Origin: Actinomycetes bacterium | GTDB taxonomy: Bacteria; Actinomycetota; Acidimicrobiia; Acidimicrobiales; Palsa-688 | DNA: 10,166 bases | NCBI GenBank assembly: GCA_021819345.1 | Contig: JAKARG010000079.1 | Span: forward strand, 1 to 10,166 | Reading direction: 5' to 3' | Shown: piece after piece, positions 1-6,337 of the stretch | Layout: each line of letters opens with the position of its first letter | Position numbering within the stretch: the stretch's first letter is position 1 | The notes under the pieces: generated by a model | Seen by the model: the letters and a program-made list of their open reading frames with translations, nothing else | Told to the model about the DNA's origin: nothing | Database searches by the model: none | Translations under genes and position numbers: made by a program

Positions 1-445
1 TTCCGATCTGATAGCGGTCCTCCACTCGCGGCCCGAACGGGCGCCCTACCTTCGCAACCGAGAGACTGGCACCCATCGGGACGAGGCTCATGACCTCGAC
101 TCCCGCGGCGATCACCACGTCATAGGCTCCAGCGATGACTCCTTGCGCTGCGAAATGGAGGGCCTGCTGCGAGCTCCCGCACTGTCGGTCCACGGTCGTC
201 GCCGGGACGGACTCGGGAAAGCCCGCCGCCAGTACGGCGCTGCGGGCGACGTTGAGCGCCTGCGCGCCCACCTGCATCACACAACCCATGATCACGTCGT
301 CGATCAGAGCGGGATCGAGCTGGTTGCGCTCGGTCAGGGCAGTGAGCGTCTCAGCAGCCAGATCGGCCGGATGCCAGCCCGAGAGCCTCCCGTTGCGCTT
401 GCCTCCTGCAGTCCGGACTGCATCCACAATGACGGCAGTGGGCAA
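1..445 (-). CDS. Thiolase (acetyl-CoA acetyltransferase / acyl-CoA thiolase), 3' end beyond the window
   Basis: Thiolases condense two acyl-CoA units or cleave 3-ketoacyl-CoA with CoA, in the cytoplasm, in fatty-acid, sterol or polyhydroxyalkanoate metabolism. The first 148 residues are present. The N-terminus reads VIVDAVRTAGGKRNGRLSG, which is the thiolase opening. The acyl-accepting cysteine is Cys89 in VDRQCGSSQQA, a variant I associate with actinobacterial beta-oxidation or steroid-degradation thiolases. The sequence IAAGVEVMSLVPMG follows near residues 112-124. The start is TTG at 445-443, preceded by AGGGAG with about 6 nt spacing. The C-terminal His and second Cys lie outside the window, so the exact substrate class cannot be read. 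The gene is 88 bp downstream of the CPBP gene on the same strand and has no obvious functional link with the segregation/ribosome cluster. Family assignment is secure; pathway is inference. Confidence 0.9.
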   Translation of the reverse strand, partial: MPTAVIVDAVRTAGGKRNGRLSGWHPADLAAETLTALTERNQLDPALIDDVIMGCVMQVGAQALNVARSAVLAAGFPESVPATTVDRQCGSSQQALHFAAQGVIAGAYDVVIAAGVEVMSLVPMGASLSVAKVGRPFGPRVEDRYQIG

Positions 446-504
446 AGGACACTCCCTGGGTTGAGCTCGTACCTCCAGCCGACTGCCTGGACGCGAAGCC
501 CCCG

Positions 505-510
505 ATCCTA
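505..510 (-). promoter_or_regulatory. Possible -10 element for the thiolase gene
   Basis: The minus strand reads TAGGAT here, a common -10 form in Actinomycetota, about 60 nt upstream of the TTG start. The position 17 nt further upstream shows no convincing -35. It could be chance, or the thiolase could be read through from the CPBP gene. Confidence 0.25.
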
Positions 511-533
511 TCCGGGCGCGGGTGCCGAGGGGC

Positions 534-1352
534 TCAGCGAACAGCGAAGACGACAACCACCGCAGTGAGGTTGAACAGTCCGTGGGCGATGATCCCCGGA
601 CCGAGGCGACTGGTCAGCAGCGCGCTGTAGCCGAGGACAGCTCCGAGCAGCACCAACGAGAGCACCACCGAGACGTTGCCGAGCCCATGGGCCTCCCCCA
701 GGTGGGCGATGCCGAACAGGAAGGCCTGACCCCAGACCGCCCCGTGCCTGCCGAGCCTCGCCGCCAGAGCCGTCCTGATCAACCCACGGAAGAACAGCTC
801 CTCGAACACCGGCGCCCCGACGGCGACGAGCAGTGTGACGACCACGATCCCCACGGGGTTTCCCCTCTGATCACTCAGGATCTGAGTGTTGGACCCGGAG
901 AAGCGAGTCCCGGCGAACACCGCACCGACGAGCTGGACCAGCAACAGCCCAACGAAGGCCACCCCGGCTCCGATCGCAAGATCCACCCTGCGGCCGGTCA
1001 GGCTGAAGTCCCTCCGCAGTGACCTCGATCCGTACACCCGGCTTGCGACCACCACTGCGCCAAGCATGCCTGCCCAAAGACCGAGCTCCCCAGCCAGCTC
1101 GGGAACCGCCGAGGTCACCGCAGCTCCGGTCGCGGAGGCGACCACCAGTGCGAGCACCGAGCCCCCCACCTCTCCGGCGGCGATGCCGAACAATGCCCAC
1201 CACAACGCCCGTAAGGGCATTCCACTGGCCCCGCTTCCCTCCGTCACCACCCGGGTCTCGGAGGCCCACCGCAAGCCATCCCACCAGCGTTCCGTGTCCC
1301 CCGGGGACTGTGGGTCGGGGTACCACCCGGGCCGAGGGAGAGCGGCTGGCAC
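534..1352 (-). CDS. DUF2510-containing CPBP (Abi / CAAX protease-like) membrane protein
   Basis: A 272-residue predicted multi-pass membrane protein. Residues about 8-30 (PGWYPDPQSP...RWWDGLRW) form a DUF2510 motif, a short tryptophan-rich domain frequent in actinobacterial membrane proteins. The rest is hydrophobic, with segments near 47-75, 92-105, 125-148, 166-182 and 225-270. The three CPBP motifs are intact: FEELFFRG with Glu184, Glu185 and Arg189; FGIAH with His217; and HGLFN with His257 and Asn261. All predicted catalytic or metal-binding residues of this glutamic-type intramembrane protease family are therefore present. The start is GTG at 1352. An in-frame TAG lies three codons upstream, so a longer form is excluded; no clear Shine-Dalgarno is seen. 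Substrate is unknown; relatives include CAAX prenyl proteases and bacteriocin self-immunity proteins. It diverges from rpmH. Confidence 0.88.
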   Translation of the reverse strand: MPAALPRPGWYPDPQSPGDTERWWDGLRWASETRVVTEGSGASGMPLRALWWALFGIAAGEVGGSVLALVVASATGAAVTSAVPELAGELGLWAGMLGAVVVASRVYGSRSLRRDFSLTGRRVDLAIGAGVAFVGLLLVQLVGAVFAGTRFSGSNTQILSDQRGNPVGIVVVTLLVAVGAPVFEELFFRGLIRTALAARLGRHGAVWGQAFLFGIAHLGEAHGLGNVSVVLSLVLLGAVLGYSALLTSRLGPGIIAHGLFNLTAVVVVFAVR

Positions 1353-1413
1353 GCAACGACGCTACCAAGGCCACCGCTACGCCCGTGGGGCGGGACGGCA
1401 CCTGTCTGCCGTC

Positions 1414-1442
1414 TTGTCCTGCGCGTGGCAATCGCCTAAGCT
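1414..1442 (+). promoter_or_regulatory. Candidate promoter of the rpmH-rnpA-yidD-yidC-jag-rsmG run
   Basis: TTGTCC (1414-1419) and TAAGCT (1437-1442) are separated by exactly 17 nt. They match the sigma70-type consensus at 4 of 6 and at the three key -10 positions (TA...T). Transcription from here would leave a leader of about 90 nt before rpmH. A second TTGACG at 1471 has no -10 at the proper distance. This is sequence inspection only. Confidence 0.3.
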
Positions 1443-1532
1443 CATCATCCGCGCCAGTGGGCTCGCTGGGTTGACGTGGATCGCGTCGCCCTTGGTGGGC
1501 GGCATACCCGGATCAGCCGCGCCGAGGAGGCA

Positions 1533-1667
1533 ATGAGTGAAGCGTACGTTCCAACCGAACAACCGCAAGCGGGCGAAGAAGCACGGGTTCCGCAAACGGA
1601 TGTCCACCCGTGCGGGGAGGGCTGTGCTGAGGGCTCGACGGCTCAAGGGTCGCGCAAGGCTGTCCGC
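1533..1667 (+). other. Possible 45-codon N-terminal extension of rnpA, overlapping rpmH out of frame
   Basis: The frame of rnpA is open from ATG 1533, four nucleotides before the rpmH GTG, through the whole of rpmH. The extension starts MSEAYVPTEQPQAGEEARV and is low in recognisable structure. The shared GAGGAGG is only 2 nt from this ATG but 6 nt from rpmH, so initiation here would be weaker. In Thermus thermophilus rnpA completely overlaps rpmH with starts 4 nt apart; the geometry here is alike. It could instead be an untranslated open frame. Confidence 0.3.
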
Positions 1668-1671
1668 CTGA
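1537..1671 (+). CDS. rpmH: 50S ribosomal protein L34
   Basis: L34 is a small basic protein of the large ribosomal subunit, buried in 23S rRNA. The 44-residue product begins MKRTFQPNNRKRAKKHGF and continues RKRMSTRAGRAVL with the family-typical Arg/Lys-rich tail, ending ARLSA. Length and sequence match L34 throughout. The start is GTG at 1537, with GAGGAGG at 1524-1530 and 6 nt spacing, the best ribosome-binding site in the window. An ATG at 1533, 4 nt upstream in another frame, opens a frame that stays open through all of rpmH into rnpA. The rpmH stop TGA (1669-1671) overlaps the most likely rnpA start. In most actinobacteria dnaA lies upstream; here a CPBP gene does. Confidence 0.98.
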   Translation: MKRTFQPNNRKRAKKHGFRKRMSTRAGRAVLRARRLKGRARLSA

Positions 1672-2003
1672 TCTGGAGAGTCGAGCGCCGGGAGCTGTTC
1701 ATCGCGTTGCGCGCTGCCCCCCGAGGACGATGCGGGGCTGTCACTGTTGCCCATTCGCCCGGCAACGAGACCGATCCGCCGCGGGTAGCCTTCGCTGTAG
1801 GGCGACGGGTGGGGGGAGCTGTCGTTCGGAACCGGGTGAGGCGACAACTCCGAGCCCACCTGATGTCCCTACCGCTCCTCGCAGGAACCTACCTGGTCTC
1901 AGTAGCCCCCTCTGCCTCCAACTCGAGTTTCGAGACCCTCGGGCACGACCTCGTCGCAGCCCTCGAGCGGATCCAGCCCTCGCCTGGAGGGCCCCACCGA
2001 TGA
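1668..2003 (+). CDS. rnpA: Ribonuclease P protein component; start codon unusual
   Basis: This is the protein subunit of RNase P, which helps the catalytic RNA trim 5' leaders from pre-tRNAs. From a CTG at 1668 the product is 111 residues, a normal family length. It shows the WRVERRELFIAL N-terminal helix, PPRVAFAVGRRVGGAVVRNRVRRQLR with the conserved RNR motif (Arg54-Asn55-Arg56), and the C-terminal LVSVAPSASNSSFETL strand-helix. Family members of this type start at MIWR... or similar, aligning with CTG-ATC-TGG-AGA here, so the expected start overlaps the rpmH TGA. No ATG, GTG or TTG exists in this frame between 1533 and 1707. AAGG at 1656-1659 could serve as Shine-Dalgarno for the CTG. The alternative is the ATG at 1533 (156 residues), with rpmH nested inside. 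The gene overlaps yidD by 4 nt (ATGA). Function is certain; start is not. Confidence 0.93.
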   Translation: MIWRVERRELFIALRAAPRGRCGAVTVAHSPGNETDPPRVAFAVGRRVGGAVVRNRVRRQLRAHLMSLPLLAGTYLVSVAPSASNSSFETLGHDLVAALERIQPSPGGPHR

Positions 2004-2311
2004 GTGCTCGGGAGGGTCGGGCGGGCACTGACGCTCGGTGGCGCAGTCCCGGCGATGGCCTCGATCGGGCAACCCCAGTACCCCGCTCCGCACGACGACC
2101 GCTCGTCTCGGTCTGCCTCACGGTCATCCGCAGTTACCAGCTCGCCCGCAGTGGTCGTCTGTCGCTGTGCCGTTTCACACCGTCATGCTCCGAGTACGCC
2201 GCCCAGGCCATCGAGCGCCACGGAGCTCGTCGCGGTCTGATCCTGACCGCACGCCGACTGAGCCGGTGCCGTCCCGGTGGACCTTTCGGGCTGGACCCCG
2301 TTCCGGAATGA
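2000..2311 (+). CDS. yidD: Membrane protein insertion efficiency factor YidD
   Basis: YidD is a small membrane-associated protein that assists YidC-dependent insertion of inner-membrane proteins. The 103-residue product has a non-conserved basic N-terminus (about 1-34), then the family core VSVCLTVIRSYQLARSGRL (36-54), CRFTPSCSEYAAQAI (57-71), RRGLILTARRLSRC (77-90) and LDPVP (98-102). The three conserved cysteines are Cys57, Cys63 and Cys90. The usual RCHP is RCRP here. The ATG overlaps the rnpA stop as ATGA, which suggests translational coupling; GGAGGG lies at 1985-1990. The gene is immediately upstream of yidC, its functional partner. Confidence 0.96.
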   Translation: MSAREGRAGTDARWRSPGDGLDRATPVPRSARRPLVSVCLTVIRSYQLARSGRLSLCRFTPSCSEYAAQAIERHGARRGLILTARRLSRCRPGGPFGLDPVPE

Positions 2312-2318
2312 GAGAACC

Positions 2319-3800
2319 TTGATCCCCCACTTCTTCGAAGCAGCCTCCCTCGGCTCGTCCTTGCATCCCCTTGCAGCGGCCTCCTGCCCGTACCCCACCA
2401 AGGTCGCCGGGAGCTCGATCTGGGGTCCGATCGCCAGACCACTCGCAGCCGTCTTGGCATGGTTCTACTCACTGGTACCGAACTACGCCTTCGCCATCAT
2501 CGGCGTAGGCGTGGCATGGACCATCATAATTGCTCCGCTCACGCTCAAGAGCACTCGCTCGATGCTCGCGATGCAACGTCTTCAGCCTCAAATGAAGAAG
2601 CTCCAGGCCGAGCACAAGAACGACCGCATGGCGCTCAACCAAGCAATGCAAGACCTATACAAACGTGAGGGCGTCAGCCCACTCGGTGGCTGCCTACCGA
2701 TGCTGCTGCCCTTCCCGGTGTTCATCGCCCTGTTCGACGTCATCGACGGTCTCAGCTACCACCACCTCGTTGCGGGTGTCCGGTGCTCCTACCCGCGTTT
2801 CCTGTCGCCGTCGACCGCCATGTTCCACGCGATCTTCCGCTCTGGAGGTCGTCTCGACTCCTTTGGCATGGACCTCGCGAAGAACGCTCTCAGCTCGCAT
2901 CCGAGCTTCCTTGCCGCCCTTCCGTACTTCGCACTGCTGCTCGTGATGATCGGGACTCAATACCTCCAGAGCGCTCAGATGTACTCGCGCAATCCGAGCT
3001 CTCAGGACAACCCTCAGATGCGCTTCATGAAGTACCTCCCCATCTTGTTCGGGATCATCTTCATCCGCTTCCCCGCCGGCGTGATCCTGTACTACGCCGC
3101 CTCCAGCATCTTACGCGTCTTCCAGCAGACCCTCATGTACCGCTTCGACCCTGCCGTGCGCCGACTCACCGCCAAAGACATCACCTCCGTAGAGAAGGAG
3201 ATCGTCGAGATCGACGCTCGGAGGGGTGCCCCGAACGGCTCAGGTGCATCCGGTGGCTCCCCGGTCTCAGCGCCCCGCAGTCCGGCGGTTGGAGCTCGGG
3301 GATCAGGCAGCCGCTTGCGTGACGCGTTGGCCAAACAGCAGGAAGCGAATCGCAGACGGGCGACTGGACACTCCGGAGCTGCGACGTCGGGTGCGCCCGC
3401 CTCGGGCCGACCTCCGGCGGACCGCACGTCGGTCAACAGCGCCAAGGCGAGATCGAGCACCCCTCCTCCACCACCTGCGAGCCGGCGATCACCTGGGTCT
3501 GGTGAGCTTCTGCAGAAGCCACCCCCCAGTGGCCGACGTCAGCAGCCCAGACGTCCTGCTCCCGGGTCCAGCGCTGACCAGAGCGGAGCCGCCGCCAGCG
3601 GGCCCGAGAGCCGTAGCGCGCAGGAAGCCAACCAGGTAGGCCAGCAACGGGCCGCAGTCCCCCGATACCGGGAGTCGAAGTCGGTGCCCGCGTCGAACGG
3701 CTCCAAGGGCGGTCGGTCCCGGACCGGCGCAAGGACAGGTGCTACGAGCGCCAGACCAGAGCAGCCGCGTAGCAACGGCACCCGGAAGCGGGGCGGCTGA
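2319..3800 (+). CDS. yidC: Membrane protein insertase YidC (Oxa1 family) with long basic C-terminal tail
   Basis: YidC inserts and folds membrane proteins, alone or with SecYEG. Counted from TTG 2319 (493 residues), hydrophobic segments lie near 56-74 (FAIIGVGVAWTIIIAPLTL), 124-141 (CLPMLLPFPVFIALFDVI), 197-215 (FLAALPYFALLLVMIGTQY) and 238-264. The family signatures STRSMLAMQRLQPQMKKLQ (78-96) and VSPLGGCLPMLL (119-130) are clear. The position five residues before the Pro of APLTLK, an Arg in E. coli (R366) and B. subtilis, is Thr68. Residues about 302-493 form a Ser/Pro/Arg-rich, probably disordered basic tail ending NGTRKRGG, possibly ribosome- or RNA-contacting by analogy with extended YidC tails. 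The start is uncertain: GTG 2277 (507 residues) overlaps yidD but has no Shine-Dalgarno; TTG 2319 has a weak GAGAG before it. jag follows after 3 nt. Confidence 0.95.
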   Translation: MIPHFFEAASLGSSLHPLAAASCPYPTKVAGSSIWGPIARPLAAVLAWFYSLVPNYAFAIIGVGVAWTIIIAPLTLKSTRSMLAMQRLQPQMKKLQAEHKNDRMALNQAMQDLYKREGVSPLGGCLPMLLPFPVFIALFDVIDGLSYHHLVAGVRCSYPRFLSPSTAMFHAIFRSGGRLDSFGMDLAKNALSSHPSFLAALPYFALLLVMIGTQYLQSAQMYSRNPSSQDNPQMRFMKYLPILFGIIFIRFPAGVILYYAASSILRVFQQTLMYRFDPAVRRLTAKDITSVEKEIVEIDARRGAPNGSGASGGSPVSAPRSPAVGARGSGSRLRDALAKQQEANRRRATGHSGAATSGAPASGRPPADRTSVNSAKARSSTPPPPPASRRSPGSGELLQKPPPSGRRQQPRRPAPGSSADQSGAAASGPESRSAQEANQVGQQRAAVPRYRESKSVPASNGSKGGRSRTGARTGATSARPEQPRSNGTRKRGG

Positions 3801-3803
3801 ATC

Positions 3804-4730
3804 ATGGAGTGGGTGGAGACCACGGGACGTACCATCGAGGAGGCGAAGGAGGCCGCCCTAGACGAGCTCGGAGTCGACGAGAGCGACGCCGAGTTCGTCA
3901 TCCTCGAAGAGCCGAAACTGGGGCTCTTCGGCCGGCTCAGAGCTGAGGGCCGCGTGCGGGCGCGAGTTCGCCCGACCACACCTCGGCCCAAGGACGACCG
4001 ACGAGAACGTAGACGGCGCAGCCGAGCAACCTCGTCAGCCGGCAACGACGCTGGGCTCCCCCCGACCACCGAACCATTGACCGTGCCAGGTCCCGACGCC
4101 GCTCAGCCGGGCCGACGCCACCAAAGCCTCCGCACCGCCGAGCCCGGCACTGACCGCCAGGAACGCTCCCGGCACGACCACCCCGCGGCCCGCAAGCCTG
4201 GCGTTGTTACGACCAAACCGGACTCGACCGAGGGAGACAGTGACATGGAAGAGCTAGCACTCGACCAGCAGGCGGATCTAGCCGTCGACTTCTTGAATGG
4301 TCTCCTCGAGTCCTTTGGTGCCGTTGCGGCCGTGTCAGCAACCGCCTCGGTAGAGGATCAGACAATCGACGTCAGCATCGACGGGCCAAACCTCGGTCTG
4401 TTGATCGGTCCCAGGGGCTCGACGCTGCTTGCTGTCCAGGACCTCACCCGAACCGTCGTCCAGCATCGAGCCGGTGTCCGCCACGGCCGCCTGAACCTCG
4501 ATGTTGCCGGCTACCGGGGTAGGCGCTCCGCAGCTCTCACCGAGTTCACCAAGAAGCTGTCCACCCAGGTGCTGCTCACCGGCAAGTCCATCTCCCTCGA
4601 ACCGATGAGCCCACTCGACCGAAAGATCGTCCATGACGCCGTCGGCCCGATCGCAGGAGTCGAGAGCCACTCCGAGGGGGAGGCCGACCAACGTCACGTG
4701 GTCCTGTCTCCGACAGAGCCCGCAATCTGA
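3804..4730 (+). CDS. jag: Jag / KhpB RNA-binding protein (Jag-N, KH, R3H)
   Basis: Jag (KhpB, EloR, SpoIIIJ-associated protein) is an RNA-binding protein linked to cell elongation and envelope synthesis. The 308-residue product has a Jag-N domain at 1-55 (EWVETTGRTIEEAKEAALDE, then LEEPKLGLFGR). A charged, Pro/Arg-rich linker follows at about 56-148, and a KH-type domain at about 155-235 with the GPRG loop at 202-205 (LLIGPRGSTLLAVQDL). The R3H domain at about 236-304 has its RxxxH signature at Arg273-His277 in DRKIVHDAV. All three modules are intact. The linker is unusually long and basic, which may add nonspecific RNA affinity. The start is ATG at 3804, three nt after the yidC stop. The yidC-jag-rsmG order is the usual one. 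Confidence 0.95.
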   Translation: MEWVETTGRTIEEAKEAALDELGVDESDAEFVILEEPKLGLFGRLRAEGRVRARVRPTTPRPKDDRRERRRRSRATSSAGNDAGLPPTTEPLTVPGPDAAQPGRRHQSLRTAEPGTDRQERSRHDHPAARKPGVVTTKPDSTEGDSDMEELALDQQADLAVDFLNGLLESFGAVAAVSATASVEDQTIDVSIDGPNLGLLIGPRGSTLLAVQDLTRTVVQHRAGVRHGRLNLDVAGYRGRRSAALTEFTKKLSTQVLLTGKSISLEPMSPLDRKIVHDAVGPIAGVESHSEGEADQRHVVLSPTEPAI

Positions 4731-4782
4731 CCTCCCTCCTCCTCTCGATCGACAACCGCACCCAGACGCTTCAGAGCCGTCT

Positions 4783-5520
4783 GTGCAGCGAAACCTCGGG
4801 CGAGAACAGACGGCAGCTCGGCCACCGGTGGCAGATCAAGTCGTAGAGCTCCGCCAGCCCTACGCTTCCTGGCTCGATGAGATCCTCGGGCGTTCCCGTG
4901 AACTGGGCTTCCTCGGGCCGGGACCCCTGGCCGCCCATATAGACCACAGCTTCGGTTTCGCCCGCACTTGGGCTACGGTCCAAGCTTCCCCGCCGGCCCG
5001 GGTGCTCGATCTTGGCAGTGGCGGTGGGGTCCCGGGTCTGGTCCTTGCGGGCATCTGGCCAGATGCATCCCTGGTCCTTCTCGATTCCAGTCGCCGGCGC
5101 ACCGACTTCCTTCGCGAAGCCGTGCAGTTGCTCAACCGTTCTGGCCCCACCACGGTGGCCGAGGGACGTGCCGAAGAGCTCGCCCGAAGCTCGCTCCGTG
5201 GATCCTTTCACCTCGTCACATCTCGGGGCTTCGGCCCCCCCGCTGTGGTTGCCGAGTGTGCCGTCGGGTTCCTGAGACCAGGAGGGGTGCTCCTGGTCTC
5301 AGAGCCACCGGCAACCGATCCCACCCGCTGGCCAGTCCGTCCACTTGCCCTTTTGGGACTTCGACTCTTGGGCCGCTACACCAGTCATGGGACCTACGTT
5401 GCTCTCCAACGAGATGGGGACCTCTCACCTAGCTTCCCTCGTCGAACCGGGCTCCCAGCCAAGCAGCCCCTCTGGCGCAGCGGTGCCCAACGATGTCGGA
5501 CCAGTACCACCGGAAGCTGA
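4783..5520 (+). CDS. rsmG: 16S rRNA (guanine-N7)-methyltransferase RsmG (GidB)
   Basis: RsmG uses S-adenosylmethionine to methylate N7 of the 16S rRNA guanine equivalent to E. coli G527, near the decoding site; loss gives low-level streptomycin resistance in several bacteria. Counted from GTG 4783 (245 residues), the N-terminal LGFLGPGPL motif is at 41-49, the SAM-binding motif VLDLGSGGGVPGLVLA at 74-89, the acidic strand LVLLDSSRRRTDFL at 97-110, and VTSRGFGPPAVVAECA with LRPGGVLLVSEPP at 145-176. The ending PRRTGLPAKQPLW is the usual family C-terminus, followed by 14 extra residues. Start choice is uncertain: GTG 4783 and GTG 4828 (230 residues) both lack a Shine-Dalgarno, and an in-frame ATG at 4633 would overlap jag. 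A perfect 13-bp hairpin lies inside the gene at 5272-5302. Confidence 0.94.
   Translation: MQRNLGREQTAARPPVADQVVELRQPYASWLDEILGRSRELGFLGPGPLAAHIDHSFGFARTWATVQASPPARVLDLGSGGGVPGLVLAGIWPDASLVLLDSSRRRTDFLREAVQLLNRSGPTTVAEGRAEELARSSLRGSFHLVTSRGFGPPAVVAECAVGFLRPGGVLLVSEPPATDPTRWPVRPLALLGLRLLGRYTSHGTYVALQRDGDLSPSFPRRTGLPAKQPLWRSGAQRCRTSTTGS
5272..5302 (+). repeat. Perfect 13-bp inverted repeat (hairpin) inside rsmG
   Basis: CTGAGACCAGGAG (5272-5284), loop GGGTG, CTCCTGGTCTCAG (5290-5302). All 13 pairs are Watson-Crick. The arms encode residues 164-174 of RsmG (LRPGGVLLVSE), so the structure sits in a conserved coding segment. No T-tract follows, so it is not a classical intrinsic terminator. Confidence 0.8.
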
Positions 5521-5747
5521 TCCTCGATCCGCCAGGCCTCCGACAGGGTGGCTGTTCGGGTTGCCCCGAGCACCTTTGCGGTCCGAGCGCTCGACCTGGT
5601 GATCGCCTAGTGCAGGTTGCCGTCTAGTTGCCTGTGCCTTACAGGGCGCACCTCACCTCTTGCCTTCCGTCCCGGACCTTGTCCCACCTCATCGAAGCCG
5701 AGGAACCACGACTGCTCGTGAGGGGATCGCTGGTCGTTGGCTCGTCG

Positions 5748-5763
5748 TGTTTCACGTGGAACA
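5748..5763 (+). promoter_or_regulatory. parS: parS site 1 (ParB-binding centromere site)
   Basis: TGTTTCACGTGGAACA is a 16-bp near-palindrome differing by one base from the consensus TGTTTCACGTGAAACA. ParB loads here, binds CTP and spreads as a clamp. It lies about 230 bp after rsmG and 1.1 kb before parA, in non-coding sequence. Confidence 0.95.
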
Positions 5764-6177
5764 TCGGGGACGTCGGCTACCCCAGCTCTCCCCAACCCGT
5801 CTCCTCAGCTTCCACGTCCTACCGACCTGATCGAACCGTTCCACGAAGATCCCTCCAACGGAGCGCCACGCAACCGCGGGACTAAAGACGCCTTCGATCT
5901 CTACAGTTCCCATCGTTGGCCGCCACACTGCTCTTGTGGACCCTCTGGTCAGGCGATCGGCGCCAGCATTCGAGCTCGTCTACGCACAGGGCTCACGAAC
6001 GCGAGCGTTCTCAGCGACACTGGTCTTGCCAAGTACGAGCCGACCTGGGCCGGCCAGACCAGGTCCACGAACGGAATTCTCTGTCGTCGCCTTCACCCCG
6101 AGAATGGTCCAGCAGTTGGCGCCGTGGCCGCGGCCGCTGGGGTCCGAATCGCTCATCGCTGTGAAGGTCACTCGATA

Positions 6178-6337
6178 CCGGGCGAGCTGAGCGACCCGAG
6201 GCGGGCCTCCTCCATTGGCCGGCGAGCCGGCCCTCATTCCGACGGCCGGGCTTCCAGCTGATCAGGTCCCGCACCGGATGGGCACGCGAGACGGGGCTCG
6301 CCGGCCGTGAACACGACCCCGCAAGCCACCGGCGAGC
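6178..6337. repeat. Cluster of GGCGAGC inverted and direct repeats
   Basis: GGCGAGC occurs at 6181-6187, 6221-6227 and 6331-6337 on +, and as GCTCGCC at 6296-6302. Longer pairings exist: GGCCGGCGAGCC (6217-6228) with GGCTCGCCGGCC (6295-6306), 12 bp, and GCTCGCCGG (6296-6304) with CCGGCGAGC (6329-6337), 9 bp with a 24-nt loop. The two pairings are mutually exclusive. A local GGCCGGC-GA-GCCGGCC dyad is at 6217-6232. Confidence 0.65.

Noticed and set aside
886..1536. Long + strand frame opposite the CPBP gene
   Set aside because: Antisense shadow; the minus-strand frame has clear DUF2510 and CPBP motifs.
3506..3519. 14-bp perfect palindrome GCTTCTGCAGAAGC in the yidC tail
   Set aside because: A palindrome of this length is expected about once by chance in 10 kb; no context supports function.
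3226..3639. Frames in both strands across the yidC tail
   Set aside because: The tail frame continues uninterrupted from the YidC core to a stop adjacent to jag; the others are shadows in GC-rich DNA.
4691..4703. TCACGTGG core near the end of jag, like parS
   Set aside because: Only about 9 of 16 positions match the two good sites, and it is inside a conserved coding region.
5936..6190. Frame with FELVYAQGSRTRAF, resembling the N-terminal half of an RNase P protein
   Set aside because: The RNR motif and the rest of the fold are missing, codon-position GC is flat (about 64/62/69 %), and a complete rnpA exists. Treated as chance.
5737..6261. 174-codon open frame in the rsmG-parA gap
   Set aside because: Runs through repeat clusters, has no recognisable domain or ribosome-binding site, and composition looks non-coding.
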